From positions 210,079 to 274,078 of the forward strand of contig NZ_JAGPXY010000002.1 in the NCBI RefSeq assembly GCF_018070325.1: a DNA stretch of 64,000 nucleotides, written 5' to 3'. The position numbers and the translations under genes were made by a program. Source of the DNA: Micromonospora sp. H61 (GTDB lineage: Bacteria > Actinomycetota > Actinomycetes > Mycobacteriales > Micromonosporaceae). The notes beneath the pieces were generated by a model that was not told the origin of the DNA, ran no database searches, and was given only the letters and a program-made list of their open reading frames with translations. Positions 57,994 to 64,000 of this stretch are shown here, piece after piece (within the stretch, counting starts at the first letter, position 1; the number at the start of each line of letters is the position of its first letter).

Positions 57994-59166
57994 ATGACCG
58001 ACCAGCCACCCCCGCCCACTCCGTCCTCCGGGTCGGGGGAGCCGGACCCGTCCGATCCGTCCTCGCCCGCCGGCAGCCCCGGCCCGGCCGGTCCGCCGCC
58101 CGGCTGGGGGCCGGGCATGCCCCCGGCCGGCCCGTCCTCCGGCCCCGCCGGTCCGCCGCCCGGCTGGGATCCCGCGCAGGGTTCCTGGGGTGCGGCCCCG
58201 CCACCGCAGGGCTGGGCGTTCCCGCCCACCGGGGGCTACCCGCCCGGGTCGGGTCCCTACGGCGGGCAGCCGTGGTACCCGGGGCCGCCGGTCGGCTGGT
58301 ACCCGCCGGGTCACGGGTTCGACCCGAACGACGCCCTGGTCACGCCGCCCGGCGCCGGTATCGGCGGCTGGTTCAACCGGTGCGGGGGAGCGCTGCGCCG
58401 GGGCTGGCGGCAGTTGGTGCCGATCATGCTGCTCACCCAGGTGCTGCCGGCGGCGGTGCTCTCGGTGGTCTCCTTCGGGCTGGACCCGTCGGCGAAGTGG
58501 GCCGCCCAGGCCGAATCGACGTCGACCCCCGCGCTGCCGGACAATTTCGCCGCCGAACTGCTGAGCCTCCTGGTCCTGCTGGTCGGCGGCAGCGTGGTGG
58601 TCGGGTTGGTGCAGGCCGTCGGCTGGGCCGCCGGCACCTGGGTGATCACCAAGCAGGCGGCCGGTCAGCCGGCCAGCCTGGAGGCCGCGCTGCGCTACGG
58701 CCTGCGTCGGGCACTCGGGCTGTGGGGCTGGACCCTGTTGGTCAGTCTGCTCATCGGCGTCGGTGTCTGTTTTTGCGTGCTGCCGGGCATCTACCTGGCC
58801 TTCGCGCTGAGCATGGCCGGTCCGGTCTATCTCTTCGAACGGCACAACCCGATCGGTCGATCGTTCCGGATGTTCCACGACCGGCTCGGCCTGCTGCTCG
58901 GACGGGTGGCCCTGGTGGCCGCGGCGGTGATCGTCGGCACCCTGATCCCCGGTGCCCTGGAAGGAATCGGCACCTCCCCGCTCGGAACGGACCCGTTCTC
59001 CTCGGCCGGCACCGCCGCCGGGGCGGTGGTGGTGATCGGGATCACCGCCGTGCTGGCCCTGCCGGCTCACCTCGCGCAGATGATCGGTCTGCTGGTGACG
59101 TACGCCGAGCAGCGTGCCCATGAGGCGCCGGTGAACAGCGCTGGACTGGCTGCGGAACTCGGCTGA
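57994..59166 (+). CDS. Proline/glycine-rich N-terminus membrane protein (glycerophosphoryl-diester-like fold)
   Basis: A 390-residue protein. Residues 1-110 are Pro/Gly/Ser/Trp-rich and likely disordered ('PAGPPPGWGPGMPPAG' and similar repeats). Then come five to six helices: 'QLVPIMLLTQVLPAAVLSVVSFGL', 'LLSLLVLLVGGSVVVGLVQAVGW', 'LVSLLIGVGVCFCVLPGIYLAFALSM', 'VALVAAAVIVGTLIP', 'AVVVIGITAVLALPAHLAQMIGL' (some in part). The layout resembles the membrane part of glycerophosphoryl diester phosphodiesterase-associated families, with no catalytic part. Function unknown. ATG 57994 has TGAGGAG. Confidence 0.75.
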   Translation: MTDQPPPPTPSSGSGEPDPSDPSSPAGSPGPAGPPPGWGPGMPPAGPSSGPAGPPPGWDPAQGSWGAAPPPQGWAFPPTGGYPPGSGPYGGQPWYPGPPVGWYPPGHGFDPNDALVTPPGAGIGGWFNRCGGALRRGWRQLVPIMLLTQVLPAAVLSVVSFGLDPSAKWAAQAESTSTPALPDNFAAELLSLLVLLVGGSVVVGLVQAVGWAAGTWVITKQAAGQPASLEAALRYGLRRALGLWGWTLLVSLLIGVGVCFCVLPGIYLAFALSMAGPVYLFERHNPIGRSFRMFHDRLGLLLGRVALVAAAVIVGTLIPGALEGIGTSPLGTDPFSSAGTAAGAVVVIGITAVLALPAHLAQMIGLLVTYAEQRAHEAPVNSAGLAAELG

Positions 59167-59180
59167 GCGGCGGCATCGTG

Positions 59181-61061
<1,881 letters not shown>

Positions 61062-61077
61062 GTCCAGTTTCGACACC

Positions 61078-61113
61078 GAACGGGGCGGGCCGCTGACGCG
61101 GTCCGCCCCGTTC
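61078..61113. terminator. Bidirectional terminator between groEL and the 82-residue gene
   Basis: A perfect 11-bp stem GAACGGGGCGG (61078-61088) with CCGCCCCGTTC (61103-61113), 14-nt loop, lies 16 bp after groEL and 4 bp before the stop side of the convergent gene. Its symmetry lets it work in both directions. Confidence 0.75.
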
Positions 61114-61117
61114 GTCG

Positions 61118-61366
61118 TCAGGTCGGTAGTGGGCGCTGGTTGCGCCGCTTCTGCGCCCGGCTGTACGGCGGAGGCAGTTTGATCGGCGCGTCCACCATCT
61201 CCTGCGGTTCCTCGGCCACCGACGGCTCGCCGTCGGTGGTCATCTCGGCCAGTTGCTCGGCGTCGCCGTAGTCGAGCCTGTCGAACGGCAGTTGGCCGGG
61301 GAGTTCACCGACCGGTTTCCAGGTGATCGGCGGGCCGTCCTCGGTCTGGTTGTCATCCGTGGTCAT
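61118..61366 (-). CDS. Small acidic hypothetical protein
   Basis: An 82-residue protein, acidic in the first 60 residues ('TTDDNQTEDGPPITWKPVGELPGQ', in part) and basic at the end ('PYSRAQKRRNQRPLPT'). I do not recognise a family. ATG 61366 has GAGGAGG at 5-6 bases; the frame extends further upstream without support. It is convergent with groEL and 79 bp downstream of a GNAT on the same strand. Confidence 0.65.
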   Translation of the reverse strand: MTTDDNQTEDGPPITWKPVGELPGQLPFDRLDYGDAEQLAEMTTDGEPSVAEEPQEMVDAPIKLPPPYSRAQKRRNQRPLPT

Positions 61367-61445
61367 GGCTGCCTCCTCTACCGAAACGGTAGGGGGCGTC
61401 GATGGGCCGATGCGGGCGAATGGATCCATGTCCTGTTTGCCCTGT

Positions 61446-62381
61446 TTATCCCCTGGACAGGGTTCGCCGGTACAGGAAGAAGACCCGTTCGATCCACGCC
61501 CCCGCGCTGCCCGAATAGAACGGCACCGGTCCCACCCAGCCGATCTGTGCCCGGTCCAGCCCCGCCGCCCGCTGGTCGCGCAGGCAGCGTCGCAACAGCA
61601 CCCCACCGATGCCCGAGCCCTCTGCGGCCGGCGCGGTGCCCATCGGCCCGAACCAACTCGGCCGCGACGACCCGTACGCGGCGAAGCCGAGCACCTCGCC
61701 GTCCCGCTCCGCCAGGTGGCAACCGGCGTCGGCGCGTCCCACCGACCCGGCCAGCTCGCCGTCCCACGTTCCGCCGAAGGTGGACCGGGCGAACGCGATC
61801 AGCGCCGGCAGGTCCGCCGGCTCCGCCCGGCGTACCGTGACGCCCTGATCGGCCAGTCGCCGCTCCGCCGCCTCGGTGGAGCGCAGTGCCGGCGACCCGT
61901 CGTACGACAGGTCCGCTGTCATGTTCCAGGCGGTCCGGTCCTGCTGGTAGCCGAGCGCGAGGGCGGCGCAGACCGCCGGCGTGTAGCGGACGTCGATTCC
62001 CGGCCACGCGTAGTACGGCGGGTTTCCGGCCAGCAGCACCTCGGTCGCCCCGCGCTCGGCGAGCACCCGTTCGGCCCGCTGGAGCAGCGCCCGGCCGACG
62101 CCCCGACGCCGCTGATCCGCAAGGACCGCGACCAGGTCCACGTGCCCGATCCCCGGCTCGGTCGACGACACCGAACAGATCAGCACCCCCACCAGGTCCG
62201 CACCTCGGTACGCGCCCAGCCCGACCACCGGCCGGTCGGCGGTGGCCCGGGTCCAGAGCACGTCCACGATGGCAGCCGCCTCGGCGGCGTCCTCGGGCAG
62301 GTCGAGAGCCTGCTGGCAGAGCTGTACGACGCTGGTGACCAGGTCGGCGGTCAGCTCGGTGACGGTGATCTCGGCGTCCAT
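61446..62381 (-). CDS. Tandem GNAT acetyltransferase
   Basis: A 311-residue protein with two GNAT domains. Domain 1 has 'VDLVAVLADQRRRGVGRALLQRAERVL' and the later 'PGIDVRYTPAVCAALALGYQ'. Domain 2 has 'VTVRRAEPADLPALIAFARSTF', 'MGTAPAAEGSGIGGVLLRRCL'. The second acetyl-CoA loop is GSGIGG. The substrate is unknown, and the overall length fits a family that includes cell-wall-related acyltransferases. ATG 62381 was chosen as the conserved sequence starts there. Confidence 0.8.
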   Translation of the reverse strand: MDAEITVTELTADLVTSVVQLCQQALDLPEDAAEAAAIVDVLWTRATADRPVVGLGAYRGADLVGVLICSVSSTEPGIGHVDLVAVLADQRRRGVGRALLQRAERVLAERGATEVLLAGNPPYYAWPGIDVRYTPAVCAALALGYQQDRTAWNMTADLSYDGSPALRSTEAAERRLADQGVTVRRAEPADLPALIAFARSTFGGTWDGELAGSVGRADAGCHLAERDGEVLGFAAYGSSRPSWFGPMGTAPAAEGSGIGGVLLRRCLRDQRAAGLDRAQIGWVGPVPFYSGSAGAWIERVFFLYRRTLSRG

Positions 62382-62450
62382 GGTCGCCGACCCTAGATCA
62401 CCGGCTGTCGGGCCGCACCCTCGGCTCAGCACCTCAGGAAGGAAACCTGC

Positions 62451-64000
62451 CTATTGCTGGGCGGCGCGAACGGCGGCGTAGGCGTCGACCTGGCCGGCGC
62501 CGGTGACGTTCGACGGGGCACCGCAGGCGTCGGAGGGGCTGTCGGAGCGATAGGTGGGCGTCGCCGCCGTGGCGGTGTCCCGAAGGATCTGCCGGGTCCG
62601 GGTCACGTCACCGACCAGCGCCGGGTTCGCCGACCACATCAGCGCGACCACCCCGGCCACCTGTGGGGTTGCCATCGACGTGCCGTCCAGGGCGGCGTAC
62701 GTGCCGCCCGGCATGGCCGACACCACCTTCACCCCCGGTGCCAGCACGTCCGGTTTACCCGAGCCGCCCGGCGCCGGCCCGCGCGAGGAGAACTCGGCGA
62801 CCCGCCGCTGGGCGTCCACTGCGCCCACTGTCAGCACGTCCGGGTACGGGGCGGGCGGATCGTCGATCGACGCGCACCAGGGGCCGGTGTTGCCGGCCGC
62901 GGCGACCACGAAGATCCCGGCGGCGTCGAGGGCGGCGGTGGCCGGCCGCAGAACGCGCTGGTCGCAACCCTCGATGGGCGGGCAGCCCCACGAGTTGGTC
63001 AGCACCTGCGGGGCGCGCTCCGGACGGCCGTCGGTGAACGGGTCGCCGCCGGCCGGGAAGGGCGCCAACATGAACTGGAGACAGTCCAGGTAGTGCGCGG
63101 GGCTGCCCAGGTTGCGGTCCAGATTGACGCAGCCCACCCACTGCGCGTCCGGCGCCACCCCGATGCCGTCCCGCCCGACCGCGCTGCCCACCGTGTGGGT
63201 GCCGTGCCCGCCCTGGTCGGTCGGGCTCCGGGTGTCGTCCCACGGGTCGTACCAGGAGTCGTCCCCACCACGGAACCCGGCTCGTAGCGCCGGATGGGCA
63301 CCGTCCACCCCCGAGTCGGAGCTGCCGACCACGATGCCCGTGCCGGTGACCCGGAGTTGGGACCACACCCGGTCGGCGCCGATCTGGCGGATGTTCCACT
63401 CCGGGCCGGTGGGCTTGGGCAGGGTGCCCCGGTTCTGCCCGGCCGGTGCCGGCAGCGGTCGCAAGCGCTGGCTGACCAGCACCCGCGCCACCTCCGGTCG
63501 GCGGGCGAGCCAGGCCCGCACCGCCGGGCCGCCGTCCACCTCGACCGCGTTGACCAGGTAGTACGACACCGGGTCGAGGCGCAGCCGGTTCAACCCCCGC
63601 AGCAGGTCGCCCTGGCTCTGCTCGGCGGTCGTCACCAGCCGCCGGTAGACCTCGGCCGCGCGAGCGTCCCGCCCGGCCCGACCCGGCGCGGCGGCCGGAA
63701 GATCGCTCAGGTCGGCCTGCGTACGCAGCACCACGAACAGCCGCTCGCCGTGCAGGCCCGGCTGGCCGGGGCCGAGGTCGACCGCCCCGACCGCCACCAG
63801 CAGCACCACGGCCGCCACCGCGGCGACCCGCCTGCTCGGGGGGCGTGCCGTCGGCCGGGCGAGCAGCACCGCGTACCCGATGGCGACCAGTACCGCGACG
63901 GCGAGCCCGACGCCGGCGGCGGCCGCCACCCAGAACGGAATGTCCCGGGTGCCGACCAGCAGCAGGCTGATCTCTTCCGGGTCGGTGAAGGCCAGCGGGC
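62451..64000 (-). CDS. Subtilisin-like serine protease with N-terminal membrane helices (cut by window edge)
   Basis: At least 516 residues in the window, open to the edge. Two hydrophobic segments ('VGLAVAVLVAIGYAVLLA', 'VAAVAAVVLLVAVGAV') precede an extracellular region of about 130 residues, then the S8 domain: Asp in 'GSSDSGVDG', His in 'GGHGTHTVGSAVG', oxyanion Asn in 'TNSWGCP', Ser in 'DGTSMATPQVAGV'. Four cysteines suggest disulfides. Unlike a normal secreted subtilisin it is anchored by helices and not by a cleavable signal; more sequence lies beyond base 64000 ('PEEISLLLVGTRDIPFWV'). Confidence 0.88.
   Translation of the reverse strand, partial: PLAFTDPEEISLLLVGTRDIPFWVAAAAGVGLAVAVLVAIGYAVLLARPTARPPSRRVAAVAAVVLLVAVGAVDLGPGQPGLHGERLFVVLRTQADLSDLPAAAPGRAGRDARAAEVYRRLVTTAEQSQGDLLRGLNRLRLDPVSYYLVNAVEVDGGPAVRAWLARRPEVARVLVSQRLRPLPAPAGQNRGTLPKPTGPEWNIRQIGADRVWSQLRVTGTGIVVGSSDSGVDGAHPALRAGFRGGDDSWYDPWDDTRSPTDQGGHGTHTVGSAVGRDGIGVAPDAQWVGCVNLDRNLGSPAHYLDCLQFMLAPFPAGGDPFTDGRPERAPQVLTNSWGCPPIEGCDQRVLRPATAALDAAGIFVVAAAGNTGPWCASIDDPPAPYPDVLTVGAVDAQRRVAEFSSRGPAPGGSGKPDVLAPGVKVVSAMPGGTYAALDGTSMATPQVAGVVALMWSANPALVGDVTRTRQILRDTATAATPTYRSDSPSDACGAPSNVTGAGQVDAYAAVRAAQQ

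Overview
The window is chromosomal DNA of a very GC-rich actinobacterium. Start codons are often GTG (some TTG), third positions are almost all G or C, genes overlap by ATGA/GTGA junctions, and the protein set (MsiK-type sugar ATPase, SARP regulator, conservon, DUF3263, DUF3618, DUF4032) points to the Micromonosporaceae, most likely Micromonospora or a close relative. This placement is from recognition, not from a search. There is no rRNA operon, insertion sequence, prophage or CRISPR array. The window cuts an IclR-type regulator at its left edge and a membrane-anchored subtilisin at its right edge.

Layout. 1-4.6 kb: IclR-type regulator, cysS, rlmB, an msiK-like ATPase with a LacI-type operator, tRNA-Thr(UGU). 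4.7-16.4 kb: AraC regulator with a VOC protein, DUF998 protein, histidine phosphatase, lipoprotein, a crotonase without its usual catalytic glutamates, a Ser/Thr kinase, HNH nuclease, a two-helix membrane protein, a CrtU-like FAD oxidoreductase, an endonuclease V-like protein and a two-helix channel protein with doubled TrkA-N domains. 16.4-21.1 kb: SARP/NB-ARC regulator followed by a DrrAB-type exporter. 21.1-24.4 kb: APC permease, PAP2 phosphatase, DUF4032 protein. 24.7-28.7 kb: amino-sugar operon (SIS isomerase, ROK kinase, NagA), divergent from a DeoR regulator. 28.8-30.9 kb: ABC ATPase and permease. 30.9-34.7 kb: DUF3263 protein, then a tight run of small envelope proteins ending in a PP2C-like gene, and a GNAT.

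34.7-43.0 kb is one long leftward run: an orphan membrane sensor, then the four conservon genes (histidine kinase, roadblock protein, DUF742 protein, GTPase), a small protein and a CDC48-like double AAA+ ATPase. At 43.4-47.1 kb an alpha/beta-hydrolase is fused to a membrane helix and an ABC ATPase, followed by its permease. 47.1-49.8 kb: lipoprotein, DoxX protein between inverted repeats, and an ArsR/EamA divergent pair sharing two identical palindromic operators.

49.9-62 kb is housekeeping: a SAM-I riboswitch controlling thrC, a previously unlabelled structured RNA with its own promoter and terminator (about 51,449-51,576), GNATs, a large membrane protein with a lipase-like end, paaN, cspA, groEL behind two CIRCE operators, and further GNATs. 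Several families of short palindromic intergenic repeats are scattered through the window.
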